Assembly: GCF_014650435.1 (NCBI RefSeq)
Contig: NZ_BMUY01000015.1
Coordinates: 62,001 to 126,000, forward strand
Direction of reading: 5' to 3'
DNA length: 64,000 nucleotides
Source of the DNA: Streptomyces tendae
GTDB taxonomy: Bacteria > Actinomycetota > Actinomycetes > Streptomycetales > Streptomycetaceae
Below, piece after piece: positions 24,682 to 32,901 of this stretch. Position 1 is the stretch's first letter. Each line of letters starts with the position of its first letter. The notes under the pieces were generated by a model, which did no database searches, was not told the origin of the DNA, and worked only from the letters and a program-made list of their open reading frames with translations. Made by a program: the position numbers and the translations under genes.

Positions 24682-26396
24682 GTGCACCCCACGGAAAGGC
24701 CGCCAGCCCCTTCCGGCAGCCCAAGGCAGTCTGGGCCGTCGCCTTCGCCTGCGTCATCTCGTTCATGGGCATCGGCCTGGTCGACCCGATCCTGCCGGCC
24801 CTGGCCGAGAACCTCGACGCCACCCCCAGCCAGGTCTCCCTGCTGTTCAGCAGCTACCTGATCGTCACCGCCGTCGCCATGCTCTTCGTCGGCTGGGTCT
24901 CCAGCCGCATCGGCGCCAAGCGCACCCTGGTCACCGGCCTCGCCGTCATCGTCGTCTTCGCCGCACTGGCGGGCGCCACCGACTCCATCAACGGCATCGT
25001 CGGGTTCCGGGCCGGCTGGGGACTGGGCAACGCGCTGTTCATCGCCACGTCCCTCGCGGTCATCGTGGCCTCCGCCAGCGGCGGCTTCAGCGGCGCCATC
25101 ATCCTCTACGAGACCGCCCTGGGCCTCGGCATCGCCGTCGGCCCCCTGCTCGGCGGTGAGCTGGGGGGCATCAGCTGGCGCGGCCCGTTCTTCGGCGTCG
25201 CCGCCCTGATGGCCGTCGCCCTGATCGCCACCCTCGCCTTCGTCCCCGACCTGCCGAGGCCCAAGAAGGTCACCTCACCGCTCGCCCCGCTCAAGGCGCT
25301 GCGCCATCGCGGCCTGCTCACCATGGGCATCATGGCCCTGCTGTACAACTGGGGCTTCTTCACCATGCTCGGCTACGCCCCGTACCCGATGGAGCTGGAC
25401 GCCCACGAACTCGGCCTGGTCTTCACCGCCTGGGGCCTGCTGGTCGCCGCCTTCAGCGTCTTCTTCGCGCCCCGCCTGCAGGCCCGCTGGGGCACCGCGC
25501 CCGTCCTCTACGCCAACCTGCTCGGCCTCGGCATCGTCATGGCCGTCATAGCCGCCGGTGTCGCCGACCCCACCACCGTGATCGTCGCGGTCGTCGTCAG
25601 CGGCGCCTTCATCGGCATCAACAACACCCTCACCACCCAGGCCGTCATGCTCGTCTCCCCGGTCGAGCGTCCCGTGGCCTCCTCCGCGTACGGCTTTCTG
25701 CGCTTCATCGGCGGCGGACTGGCCCCGTACGTCGCCGGGAAGCTCGCCGACGCCACCGACCTGAGCGTCCCCTTCTACCTCGGAGCCGCCGCCTTCCTCC
25801 TCGCCATCCCCGTCCTGGCCAGCGGGCACCGGCTGCTCCGGCAGGCCGAGACGGACACCGGCGAGGGAGAACCCGTGCCGACGCTGACCCCCGTCGGCAC
25901 CCCGGCCCCGACCGACGCGCCGCCCGTGGTCGTGGCCGTCGGCGCCCACCCCGAGGCCGCCGCCGTCGTGGACGCCGCGGCACGCCTCGCCCGCGACACC
26001 GGCAGCCCGCTCGAGGTCGTCCACGTACGGCAGACCGCCGTCGTCGAGGAACAGGCCGCCGACACCGAGACCGAGGCGGAGGCGAAGGCCGCCGTCACCG
26101 CGCACCTCGACCGGCTGGGCGGCCTCGGTGTGGCCGCCACCGGCCAGATCCTCACCGGCGTCGGCGACCACGCCGCCGCGGGCCGCGCCCTGGCCCGGCA
26201 CGCCGCCGAGGCCGGCGCCCGCACGGTCGCGGTCGGCCGCTCCCCGCGCGGCCCGCTCGCCCAGTTCGCCGACGGCAGCTTCACCAGCGCCCTCACCCAC
26301 GCCGCCACCTGCACGGTCGTCCTCGTCGACCCCGACGAGGAGCCGCGCCCCCTGACGACGCGCTCCCTCACGGAGCTGCGCGCCGAGGCACGGTGA
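24678..26396 (+). CDS. MFS efflux transporter fused to universal stress protein domain
   Basis: 572 residues. Residues 1-390 form a 12-helix MFS drug-efflux-type transporter (motif A region 'GWVSSRIGAKRTLVTG', motif C-like 'GPLLGGELGG'). After a proline-rich linker (395-415) residues 416-550 form a UspA-like alpha/beta domain beginning 'PPVVVAVGAHPEAAAVVDAAARLA' and ending with the ATP-loop-like 'VGRSPRGPLAQFADGSFTSALTHAATCTVVLV'. The USP part could be a nucleotide or stress sensor acting on the pump. It overlaps the MarR gene by 4 bp. Substrate unknown. Confidence 0.9.
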   Translation: MSAPHGKAASPFRQPKAVWAVAFACVISFMGIGLVDPILPALAENLDATPSQVSLLFSSYLIVTAVAMLFVGWVSSRIGAKRTLVTGLAVIVVFAALAGATDSINGIVGFRAGWGLGNALFIATSLAVIVASASGGFSGAIILYETALGLGIAVGPLLGGELGGISWRGPFFGVAALMAVALIATLAFVPDLPRPKKVTSPLAPLKALRHRGLLTMGIMALLYNWGFFTMLGYAPYPMELDAHELGLVFTAWGLLVAAFSVFFAPRLQARWGTAPVLYANLLGLGIVMAVIAAGVADPTTVIVAVVVSGAFIGINNTLTTQAVMLVSPVERPVASSAYGFLRFIGGGLAPYVAGKLADATDLSVPFYLGAAAFLLAIPVLASGHRLLRQAETDTGEGEPVPTLTPVGTPAPTDAPPVVVAVGAHPEAAAVVDAAARLARDTGSPLEVVHVRQTAVVEEQAADTETEAEAKAAVTAHLDRLGGLGVAATGQILTGVGDHAAAGRALARHAAEAGARTVAVGRSPRGPLAQFADGSFTSALTHAATCTVVLVDPDEEPRPLTTRSLTELRAEAR

Positions 26397-26407
26397 GCGG
26401 TCCCGGT

Positions 26408-27307
26408 TCAGGATGCCCGCTCCAGGTCGGTGCTGCGGGTGAGGGCCTCGTTGGCGTCGATCTCGTGCCGCAGCCGTTCCAGGCGGGCGCGGGCGCCGGC
26501 GAGCGCGTCCGAACCGAGCAGGAGCCGCAGCGGCGGAGCCGCCGAGTCCACGGCGCTGGCGATCGCGGCGGCGGCACGGACGGGATCGCCGGGCTGGCGA
26601 CCGGAGACCGCCAGGGTCGCCGCCCGGCGCCTGCCCGCGGTCTGCTCGTAGTCCTGGAGCCGTGTCGGCGACTGCCGCATCGACGTTCCGGCCCACTGCG
26701 TGCGCAGGCCCCCGGGCTCGACGATGGTGACCGCGATGCCGAGCGGCGCGACTTCCGCGGCCAGCGACTCGGACAGTCCCTCCAGGGCGAACTTGGTCGC
26801 GTGGTAGTGGCCCGTCGCAGCGAACGCCGCGAGACCGCCGAAGGACGAGATGTTCACGATCCGCCCCGAGCGGCGCTCGCGCATGCCGGGCAGCACGGCC
26901 TTCAGGACGGTGACCACGCCGTGCACGTTGGTGTCGTACAAGGTGCGCACCGCGTCGTCCTCACCTTCCTCGACGGCGGCGAGGTAGCCGTATCCGGCGT
27001 TGTTGACCAGGACGTCGATGCGTCCGAACGCCTGCTCGGCGCCCTCGACGGCGGCCGCGACCGAGGCGGGGTCGGTGACGTCCAGGCGGAGGGCGAGCGC
27101 GCGGTCCCCGTAGGCGTCCACGAGGGCGGCGACGCCCGCCGTGTCACGGGCGGTGACGGCGACCCGGTCGCCGCGCTCCAGTGCGTGCCGGGCAAGGGCG
27201 CGCCCCAGGCCGCCCGAGCATCCGGTGATCAGCCAGACCGGCGTCCCCGCGGACGTGCCGGGGGTGCGGGCCGGGTCGTCGTTCAGTGCGGTGGTTCGAT
27301 TCCTCAT
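26408..27307 (-). CDS. SDR family NAD(P)-dependent oxidoreductase
   Basis: 299-residue classical SDR. Cofactor loop 'TGCSGGLGRALA', 'NNAGYG', Ser in 'IVNISSFGG' and the catalytic pair 'YHATK' are all present; the C-terminal region 'VEPGGLRTQWAG' is typical of DltE-like or retinol-dehydrogenase-like SDRs. Start ATG at 27307 has GGGGG. It is divergent from the XRE-type regulator at 27423, a common arrangement in which that regulator controls the SDR. Convergent with the MFS-USP gene. Confidence 0.93.
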   Translation of the reverse strand: MRNRTTALNDDPARTPGTSAGTPVWLITGCSGGLGRALARHALERGDRVAVTARDTAGVAALVDAYGDRALALRLDVTDPASVAAAVEGAEQAFGRIDVLVNNAGYGYLAAVEEGEDDAVRTLYDTNVHGVVTVLKAVLPGMRERRSGRIVNISSFGGLAAFAATGHYHATKFALEGLSESLAAEVAPLGIAVTIVEPGGLRTQWAGTSMRQSPTRLQDYEQTAGRRRAATLAVSGRQPGDPVRAAAAIASAVDSAAPPLRLLLGSDALAGARARLERLRHEIDANEALTRSTDLERAS

Positions 27308-27422
27308 GCCCCCATTGCAGCCGGAGGCGGGGTGACGGAGCCACACCTCCTCGAGGGTGGCCCCCGGAGGGTCAGTCGGCGGCGTCGTCGCGGGTGGTCG
27401 GGCACCCGGTAAAGTCGGGCCG

Positions 27423-28283
27423 ATGTCCCGTGACGACCGCACCGACGGCAATCCGATCGGTTCCTTCCTGCGCAGCCGCCGCGAGCGGATCGACCCCGCC
27501 TCCGCGGGCGTCGTCGACAACACGCGGCGGCGGGTCAAGGGCCTGCGCCGCGAGGAGCTGGCGCTGCTCGCCGGGGTGAGCCCCTCCTACTACAGCCGTA
27601 TCGAGCAGGGCCGGGACCGGCATCCCTCCCGCGAGATCCTCCAGGCCCTGGCCGACGTACTGCGCCTGGACGACACCGAGCGGACCTACCTCTGGTCCCT
27701 GGTCGCGCCGTCCCTCGCACCCGCGAACGGCAGGGCGACGGCTCCGGCCGACACCGTCCGGCCGGGCGTGCGGATTCTGCTGGACCGCTGGTGCGACCTG
27801 CCCGCCTTCGTCGTCGGACCGCACCGAGACGTCCTGGCCGCCACCGCTCTCGCGCACCGCGTCAACCCGGCGTGGAGCCCGGGACACAACCTCGTCGAGT
27901 TCACCTTCCTCGACCCGCGGGCCCGGCAGGTGTACCCGGACTGGGAGGAGATCGGCCTCCAGGCGGTCGCGGGCCTGCGCACCACCGCTGCCGCCAGGCC
28001 CGCGGAGCTCGCCGGCTTCGTGGCGGGCCTGCGCGAGCGCAGCGAGACGTTCCGGGCCCTGTGGGACTCCCACGACGTGTACGACCGCGTGACGGGCCGC
28101 AAGCGCCTCGCGGTCGACGGCGTCGGGATCCTCTCCCTCGACTTCGAGACGTTCACGCTCGCCGGCCCCGAAGGGCAGGTGCTGTACGTGTACTTCCCGA
28201 GGCCGGGCAGTGCGGACGACGCGGCGCTGCGGGCCCTGGCACGCGCGGAGACCGCCGGTCCGCCGATGTCGCCCGAGGTCTGA
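27423..28283 (+). CDS. XRE-type helix-turn-helix regulator with MmyB-like ligand domain
   Basis: 286 residues. HTH at about 30-85 ('GLRREELALLAGVSPSYYSRIEQGRDRHPSREILQALA') followed by an MmyB/PF17765 PAS-like domain ('LPAFVVGPHRDVLAATALAHRVNP'), which binds fatty-acid-like or other small ligands in solved members. A TAAAGT hexamer at 27410-27415 ends 7 bases before the ATG, so the message may be leaderless. Divergent from the SDR gene and likely its regulator. Its stop codon TGA abuts directly the stop of the convergent cupin gene. Confidence 0.93.
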   Translation: MSRDDRTDGNPIGSFLRSRRERIDPASAGVVDNTRRRVKGLRREELALLAGVSPSYYSRIEQGRDRHPSREILQALADVLRLDDTERTYLWSLVAPSLAPANGRATAPADTVRPGVRILLDRWCDLPAFVVGPHRDVLAATALAHRVNPAWSPGHNLVEFTFLDPRARQVYPDWEEIGLQAVAGLRTTAAARPAELAGFVAGLRERSETFRALWDSHDVYDRVTGRKRLAVDGVGILSLDFETFTLAGPEGQVLYVYFPRPGSADDAALRALARAETAGPPMSPEV

Positions 28284-28724
28284 TCAGGCGTCGCCGCCCC
28301 CGAGGGACCGCCTCAGCCGGGCGGCGGCCTCCGGGGGCTGGATGCGCATGCCGGGGCGCCGGCGGTGCACGGTCAGGTACGTCACCCCGTCCGGCCCGGC
28401 GAGGACGGCCCGGGTCGAGCCGTGCGGCAGCCAGGTCAGGACGCCCGCGCGCAGGGCGTGCCCGCCGTCGGCCGACTCCAGGCGGGCCGCTCCGTCGAGG
28501 ACGAGGAGCAGGACGTCGAGGTCGGGCTCGGTGTGGGTGTCCACCCGGCCGCCGGCGGGGAGGCGGACGACGTTGGCGTCGAGCTGCCGTCCGGGTTCCG
28601 CCAGCCTCCACAGGGCGCCGGCCGGCGCGTCCCCGCCCGGGGACAGGAGCTGCGCCGTGTCGCACAGCACCCGGGGGAGGGGAGGGCCCGCAGTGTCCGG
28701 GGAGCCGCCGTCTTCCGCTGCCAT
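28284..28724 (-). CDS. Cupin-domain protein
   Basis: 146 residues, one small beta-barrel: 'LPAGGRVDTHTEPDLDVLLLVLDGAARLE' is cupin motif 1 with an atypical metal set (HTEPDLD), 'LPHGSTRAVLAGPDGVTYLTVH' is motif 2. The C-terminus is basic. Function could be metal-dependent or purely ligand-binding. ATG at 28724 is chosen since the fold starts soon after; the open frame reaches a GTG at 28811. The gene ends flush with the convergent regulator stop and begins 150 bp from nsrR, divergently. Confidence 0.75.
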   Translation of the reverse strand: MAAEDGGSPDTAGPPLPRVLCDTAQLLSPGGDAPAGALWRLAEPGRQLDANVVRLPAGGRVDTHTEPDLDVLLLVLDGAARLESADGGHALRAGVLTWLPHGSTRAVLAGPDGVTYLTVHRRRPGMRIQPPEAAARLRRSLGGGDA

Positions 28725-28835
28725 CAGGTGCCGCCGTTCCGTGTGTCCAACCGTGCCCGTACGCCGCCCCGTTGGGCGGTCCGTGCCGGGGCGGCCGGTC
28801 CGGTGACGCACCGCACAGGCTCAGTGCCCCGGGTA

Positions 28836-28858
28836 AAGGCGAATCTAGCATGCGCATT
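28836..28858. promoter_or_regulatory. NsrR-like operator upstream of nsrR
   Basis: The 23-mer fits the dyad AAnnnGnATnT-nnn-ATnCnnnTT at every fixed position (AAGGCGAATCT AGC ATGCGCATT), which as I recall it is the S. coelicolor NsrR site format. It ends 15 bp before the nsrR GTG, indicating autoregulation. Confidence 0.78.
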
Positions 28859-28873
28859 TGATAGCGTCCTGGT

Positions 28874-29320
28874 GTGCGGCTGACGAAGTTCACCGACCTG
28901 GCGCTGCGTTCGGTCATGCGCCTGGCGGTCGTGAGAGACGGTGACGAACCACTGGCCACCCGAGAGGTGGCCGAGGTCGTGGGGGTGCCGTACACGCACG
29001 CGGCGAAGGCCATCACCCGCCTGCAGCACCTGGGCGTGGTGGAGGCGCGGCGCGGTCGCGGCGGCGGGCTGACCCTGACCGGCCTGGGGCGCAACGCCTC
29101 GGTGGGCTGGCTGGTGCGCGAGCTGGAGGGCGACGGCGAGGTGGTCGACTGCGAGGGCGACAACCCCTGCCCGTTGCGCGGGGCCTGCCGGCTGCGCCGT
29201 GCGCTCCGCGACGCCCAGGAGGCGTTCTACGCGGCGCTCGACCCGCTGACCGTGACCGACCTGGTGGCCTCACCGACCGGCCCGGTTCTTATCGGCCTGA
29301 CGGACCGCCCCTCGGGGTGA
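28874..29320 (+). CDS. nsrR: NsrR, nitric-oxide-sensing Fe-S repressor (Rrf2 family)
   Basis: 148-residue Rrf2 winged-helix protein. The three cluster cysteines are at C93, C99 and C105 ('DCEGDNPCPLRGACRL'), the exact positions reported for S. coelicolor NsrR, which holds a [4Fe-4S] cluster destroyed by NO. The HTH is 'LATREVAEVVGVPYTHAAKAITRLQ'. GTG start at 28874. It has its own NsrR-like dyad upstream and stands directly before hmpA, which has a second. Loss of the cluster should derepress flavohaemoglobin when NO appears. Confidence 0.97.
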   Translation: MRLTKFTDLALRSVMRLAVVRDGDEPLATREVAEVVGVPYTHAAKAITRLQHLGVVEARRGRGGGLTLTGLGRNASVGWLVRELEGDGEVVDCEGDNPCPLRGACRLRRALRDAQEAFYAALDPLTVTDLVASPTGPVLIGLTDRPSG

Positions 29321-29359
29321 CGGGCGGCGGTCCCGGAAGGCCGTCGAGCCGTGACCTAA

Positions 29360-29382
29360 AACACGAATATCATCCACCAATT
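29360..29382. promoter_or_regulatory. NsrR-like operator upstream of hmpA
   Basis: AACACGAATAT-CAT-CCACCAATT shares the nsrR-promoter dyad format with two deviations in the right half. It ends just before the AAGGAG ribosome site of hmpA, so binding would block transcription of the flavohaemoglobin gene. Confidence 0.8.
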
Positions 29383-29393
29383 AAGGAGTCGCT

Positions 29394-30590
29394 GTGCTCT
29401 CCGAACAGTCCGTTCCCGTGGTCCGAGCCACGCTTCCCGCCGTCGGAGCGGCCATCGGCGACATCGCCGACCTGTTCTACCGCAAGCTCTTCGACGCCCA
29501 CCCCGAGCTGCTGCGGGACCTGTTCAACCGCGGCAACCAGGCCAACGGCGAGCAGCAGCGGGCCCTGGCGGGCTCCGTCGCCGCGTTCGCCGGGATGCTG
29601 CTGGAGCACCCGGACGAGCGCGCCGACGTGATGCTCTCGCGCATAGCCCACAAGCACGTCTCGCTCGGCATCACCCCCGACCAGTACACGATCGTCCACC
29701 GGCACCTCATGGCCTCCGTGGTCGACGTGCTCGGCGACGCCGTCACCCCCGAGGTCGCCCGGGCCTGGGACGAGGTCTACTGGCTGATGGCCAACGCCCT
29801 CATCGCCCTGGAGGCGCGGCTCTACGCGCGGCAGGGCGTCGAGGAGGGGGACGTCTGGCGGTCCATGGAGGTCGTCGACCGCGTCGAGGAGAGCGCCGAC
29901 GCGGTCTCCCTCGTACTGCGACCGGCCGACGACCGTCCCGCCGTTCCGTTCCGGCCGGGGCAGTACGTCAGCGTCCAGGTCGAACTGCCCGACGGCGCCC
30001 GGCAGATCCGCCAGTACAGCCTGTCCGCCGCGCCCGGCCGGTCCGACCGGCGCATCACCGTCAAGCGCGCCCGGGGCGACGGGCAGCCGGACGGCGAGGT
30101 CTCCTCCTGGCTGTACGCGAACGCCCGCAAGGGCGACGTGCTCAGCGTGTCACTGCCGGCCGGCGACCTGGCCCTGGCGGAGCACGACGGCCCGCTGCTG
30201 CTGGCCTCCGCCGGCATCGGCGTCACGCCGATCCTCTCCATGCTCGATCACCTGGCCGCCACCGGCGCCACCCGCCCGGTGACCGTCGTGCACGCCGACC
30301 GCACCCCCGACGGCCACGCACACCGGCAGGAGCAGCTCGACCTGGTGCGCGCGCTGCCCGACGCCCGGCTCCACCTGTGGTACGAGGAGCCCGGCGACCG
30401 GGCACCGGAGGCGTCCACCGGCCGCGCCGACCTCACCGGTCTCGACCTGCCCGAGCACCTCACGGCCTACCTGTGCGGCCCGGTGCCCTTCATGCGGGCG
30501 GTCCGCGGCCAGTTGCTGAGCCGCGGGGTGCCCGCCGAGGCCATCCACTACGAGGTCTTCGGCCCCGACCTCTGGCTCGGACGGCAGTAG
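29394..30590 (+). CDS. hmpA: Flavohaemoglobin, NO dioxygenase
   Basis: 398-residue NO-detoxifying enzyme: NO + O2 + NAD(P)H to nitrate. Globin domain about 1-140 with the proximal-His region 'IAHKHVSLGITPDQY'; FAD domain 150-255 with 'RQYSLSAAPG'; NAD domain 260-398 with 'GIGVTPILSML' and the C-terminal 'YEVFGPDLW'. GTG start at 29394 with AAGGAG eight bases upstream. Directly preceded by an NsrR-like dyad and by nsrR itself. Confidence 0.98.
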   Translation: MLSEQSVPVVRATLPAVGAAIGDIADLFYRKLFDAHPELLRDLFNRGNQANGEQQRALAGSVAAFAGMLLEHPDERADVMLSRIAHKHVSLGITPDQYTIVHRHLMASVVDVLGDAVTPEVARAWDEVYWLMANALIALEARLYARQGVEEGDVWRSMEVVDRVEESADAVSLVLRPADDRPAVPFRPGQYVSVQVELPDGARQIRQYSLSAAPGRSDRRITVKRARGDGQPDGEVSSWLYANARKGDVLSVSLPAGDLALAEHDGPLLLASAGIGVTPILSMLDHLAATGATRPVTVVHADRTPDGHAHRQEQLDLVRALPDARLHLWYEEPGDRAPEASTGRADLTGLDLPEHLTAYLCGPVPFMRAVRGQLLSRGVPAEAIHYEVFGPDLWLGRQ

Positions 30591-30641
30591 CCGCGGCGAC
30601 GGACGGCCCCCGCCGGCCGGCGCGGAACTGCGGTACGGGCG

Positions 30642-30992
30642 TTAGGCCGCCGCGGTGAACGCGGTGCTGATCGCGGTGTCGACGCGGGCGTGCACCACCA
30701 GGCGCGGCCCCGTGGTGTCGGCGTTGTCCTCCAGCAGCCGCCGGACCGGCGCGCTGTGGGTCACCACGGACATCAGGACGCCGAGCCGCCCGCACCACTG
30801 GTGCGCCCGGAGCACCGCGCTGACCGCGGCGTGGCCGCCCGCCGGCTCGGTCAGGACGATGACGACGGGGGTCGGCTGATGGGCGTCGACCAGGTTGGTG
30901 ATGTACGTGGTCAGCGCGGCCCGCCCGTCGATTCCCGGGTCCTGATGCACCGTGATGACCAGGACCCCGCGCTCCAGGGAGTGGGACAGCAT
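30642..30992 (-). CDS. STAS-like small protein
   Basis: 116 residues with the alternating strand-helix pattern of anti-sigma-factor antagonist (STAS) proteins: 'RGVLVITVHQDPGIDGRAALTTYITNLVD', 'PVVIVLTEPAGGHAAVSAVLRAHQWCGRLGVLMSVVTHSAPVRRLLED'. The phosphorylatable Ser would fall in the 'GGHAAVSAV' stretch. The fit to STAS is by pattern only. Start ATG at 30992 has GGAGG five bases upstream. Convergent with hmpA and divergent from cbiZ. Partner unknown; possible partners are the HATPase and SpoIIE-type proteins at 45.6-48.7 kb. Confidence 0.72.
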   Translation of the reverse strand: MLSHSLERGVLVITVHQDPGIDGRAALTTYITNLVDAHQPTPVVIVLTEPAGGHAAVSAVLRAHQWCGRLGVLMSVVTHSAPVRRLLEDNADTTGPRLVVHARVDTAISTAFTAAA

Positions 30993-31199
30993 CGCGGCCT
31001 CCGATCCGTCGCCCGGCGGCGACGTTGTGTTCAGTGAAGGTGCCCGTGTCCGGGTCCGCAACGCGCCCCGCGACGGACCGGGCGGGCGGCCGCCCCGACA
31101 CCGGCACTGAGTACGATCGTCCGGACCGCCCCCGGACCGCCGGGACCGCCCCCGGACCACCCCCGACCTCCGCCGATCGCCGCTGGGAGACCCCGACCC

Positions 31200-31913
31200 G
31201 TGCCCGCCCTCCTGCCGCCGCCCCGCACGGGGGCCGCCCGTCTGCTGGACCCGGAACACCTGACGCGGGTGGAGGACGGCGAACGGCTGCACGCGCTGCT
31301 GTGGCGCCCGGGGCCGGGCTGGCGCATGGTCAGCAGCGCGGTGCTGGGCGGCGGGATCGCCGAGCGCGCGTGGGTGCTCAACGCCCAGGTCGCCCACGGC
31401 TACCGGCGCACCGACCCCGCACGGCACCTGGCCGGCCTGGCCCGTGCCGCCGGTGCCCGCGGGCCCGGCGTGGGCCTGATGACCGCCGCCGACGTGTCCG
31501 CCCACGGCCGGGCGCGGGACGGCGGCGCGGAGGCCGTGGCGACCGCCGGCGTCTCGGTACGCGGCTGGGCGGCCGCGCCGCAGGAGTGCGCCACGGGGGC
31601 CGCGTCGCGAGAGTGCGGGGCCGCGCCGCCCGGCACCGTCAACATCGTCGTCGCGCTGCCCGTCGCGCTGAGCGACGCCGCCCTGGTCAACGCGGTGATG
31701 ACGGCGACCGAGGCCAAGGTCCAGGCGCTGCTCGACGCCGGTCTCGACTGCTCCGGCACCCCCACCGACGCGGTGTGCGTGGCGGCGCGGGCCCCGCGCG
31801 ACGGCGCCGCCGTGCATGCCTTCGCGGGGCCCCGGTCCGAGTGGGGTGCCCGGCTCGCCCGCGCCGTCCACCGGGCCGTGCGCGCCGCGCTTCCCGCCGT
31901 CGCGCACCCCTGA
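31200..31913 (+). CDS. cbiZ: Adenosylcobinamide amidohydrolase
   Basis: 237-residue CbiZ-family enzyme that cuts the aminopropanol arm from adenosylcobinamide to give adenosylcobyric acid, letting the cell salvage cobamides from others. The conserved block 'GTVNIVVALPVALSDAALVNAVMTATEAKVQALLDAGLDCSGTPTDAVCVA' is present in full over about 145-200. Start GTG at 31200 follows GGGAG ten bases upstream. No other cobalamin gene and no cobalamin riboswitch are visible nearby. Ends in a 30-bp perfect palindromic terminator. Confidence 0.92.
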   Translation: MPALLPPPRTGAARLLDPEHLTRVEDGERLHALLWRPGPGWRMVSSAVLGGGIAERAWVLNAQVAHGYRRTDPARHLAGLARAAGARGPGVGLMTAADVSAHGRARDGGAEAVATAGVSVRGWAAAPQECATGAASRECGAAPPGTVNIVVALPVALSDAALVNAVMTATEAKVQALLDAGLDCSGTPTDAVCVAARAPRDGAAVHAFAGPRSEWGARLARAVHRAVRAALPAVAHP

Positions 31914-31938
31914 GCGGGGCGCGCCCGGGCACACGCGG

Positions 31939-31968
31939 GTGTGGGCGGCCCGGCCGGGCCGCCCACAC
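31939..31968. terminator. Bidirectional terminator between cbiZ and snpA
   Basis: A 30-bp perfect palindrome (starts GTGTGGGCGG) located between two convergent genes, forming a loopless or near-loopless GC stem. It can stop transcription from both sides. Confidence 0.85.
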
Positions 31969-31986
31969 GGTTGTCCGCAGCGGACG

Positions 31987-32673
31987 TCAGCGCTGGGAGG
32001 CCTTCTCCAGCGCCTTGTCGAGGGCGGCCTGGAAGCCGTTGGCCCACAGCTGGTTCACCCGGCTGCGCTCGGTGGAGTTCGGGTAGGGGTTGGTGCAGGA
32101 CGGGCCGGGGCCGCCGCCCGACATCAGCTCGCTGCACGGCCCGGAGTAGTGGTCGGGAAGCCCGAGCACGTGTCCGGTCTCGTGGGCGGTCACCCGGGTC
32201 GAGTCGTACTGCTGGTTCTGCCGGTAGTCGAGGAAGATGTAGCCGCTGCCGTGCCCGTTGGTGGACGCGTACGAGCCGCGCGAGTCGTTGCCCTCGTAGT
32301 ACGCGAAGTCCGCGCCCGAACTGGACTCCGCGAGCCGCACGTTGGACACCGAGCTGTTCCAGATCTGGGCCGAGCGGGATATCTGCGAACGGAAGCTCGG
32401 CGCGTTGGTGGCGCTGTAGTAGACGGTGACCGCCGCGGCGGCCGACGGGTTGGCGGCGCGCTTCTCGGCGACGGACTTGACGACCGCCTCGAAGAACGCG
32501 CGGTTGGCGGCCGCGTCCTCGCCCGAGGAGCCGGCCGAGGGCTGGTAGCCGAGCTGGGCCGCCCGGACCGGCTCCTGGGGTGCCGCGGCCGTCGCGGCGG
32601 GGCCGGTGCCGAGCACGGCCGCCGTCAGGCCGAGACCGACCGCGGTGGACAGCAGGGGCAGGCTGATACGCAT
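31987..32673 (-). CDS. snpA: Snapalysin, secreted small neutral protease (M7)
   Basis: 228-residue preproenzyme of the smallest known metalloproteases. Signal peptide about 1-30, a short propeptide, then the zinc site HExxHxxGxxD at H164-E165-H168-D174 ('HETGHVLGLPD') and the following Met-turn 'SELMSGG'. The single disulphide cysteines are at C180 and in 'GPSCTNP'. Mature length matches snapalysin (about 130-160 residues). Divergent from its LysR-type activator gene with a 23-bp dyad in between, as in other Streptomyces snpA-snpR pairs. Confidence 0.97.
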   Translation of the reverse strand: MRISLPLLSTAVGLGLTAAVLGTGPAATAAAPQEPVRAAQLGYQPSAGSSGEDAAANRAFFEAVVKSVAEKRAANPSAAAAVTVYYSATNAPSFRSQISRSAQIWNSSVSNVRLAESSSGADFAYYEGNDSRGSYASTNGHGSGYIFLDYRQNQQYDSTRVTAHETGHVLGLPDHYSGPCSELMSGGGPGPSCTNPYPNSTERSRVNQLWANGFQAALDKALEKASQR

Positions 32674-32758
32674 CGATGACTCCTTGAGTGGGGGAGTGGG
32701 GAGAAGTCGTCATCGGTGAGTGTGGGGCGGCCATGAGCCCGCTGTGATGATGGCAACA

Positions 32759-32781
32759 GGTGATAGGGCCGGGCTATCACC
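32759..32781. promoter_or_regulatory. LysR-type activator site between snpA and snpR
   Basis: GGTGATAG-N7-CTATCACC: perfect 8-bp arms and a 7-base spacer, containing the T-N11-A pattern. Lies 86 bp upstream of snpA and 121 bp upstream of the LysR gene, the expected place for the activator's binding site. Confidence 0.8.
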
Positions 32782-32901
32782 CACCGTCCGGCCACCCGGG
32801 CCGGCCACTCGTTGCGGCTTTGACCAGTGTGCAGAACTCGCCCTGTTCCGCCGCGTTTTGTTCACCTGGCGCAACCAACTGTTCCGCTTTACGCTCCCTG
32901 C

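Noticed and set aside
30993..31199. Cobalamin riboswitch before cbiZ
   Set aside because: I looked for the B12-box and the expected stems in the 207-bp gap and saw neither.
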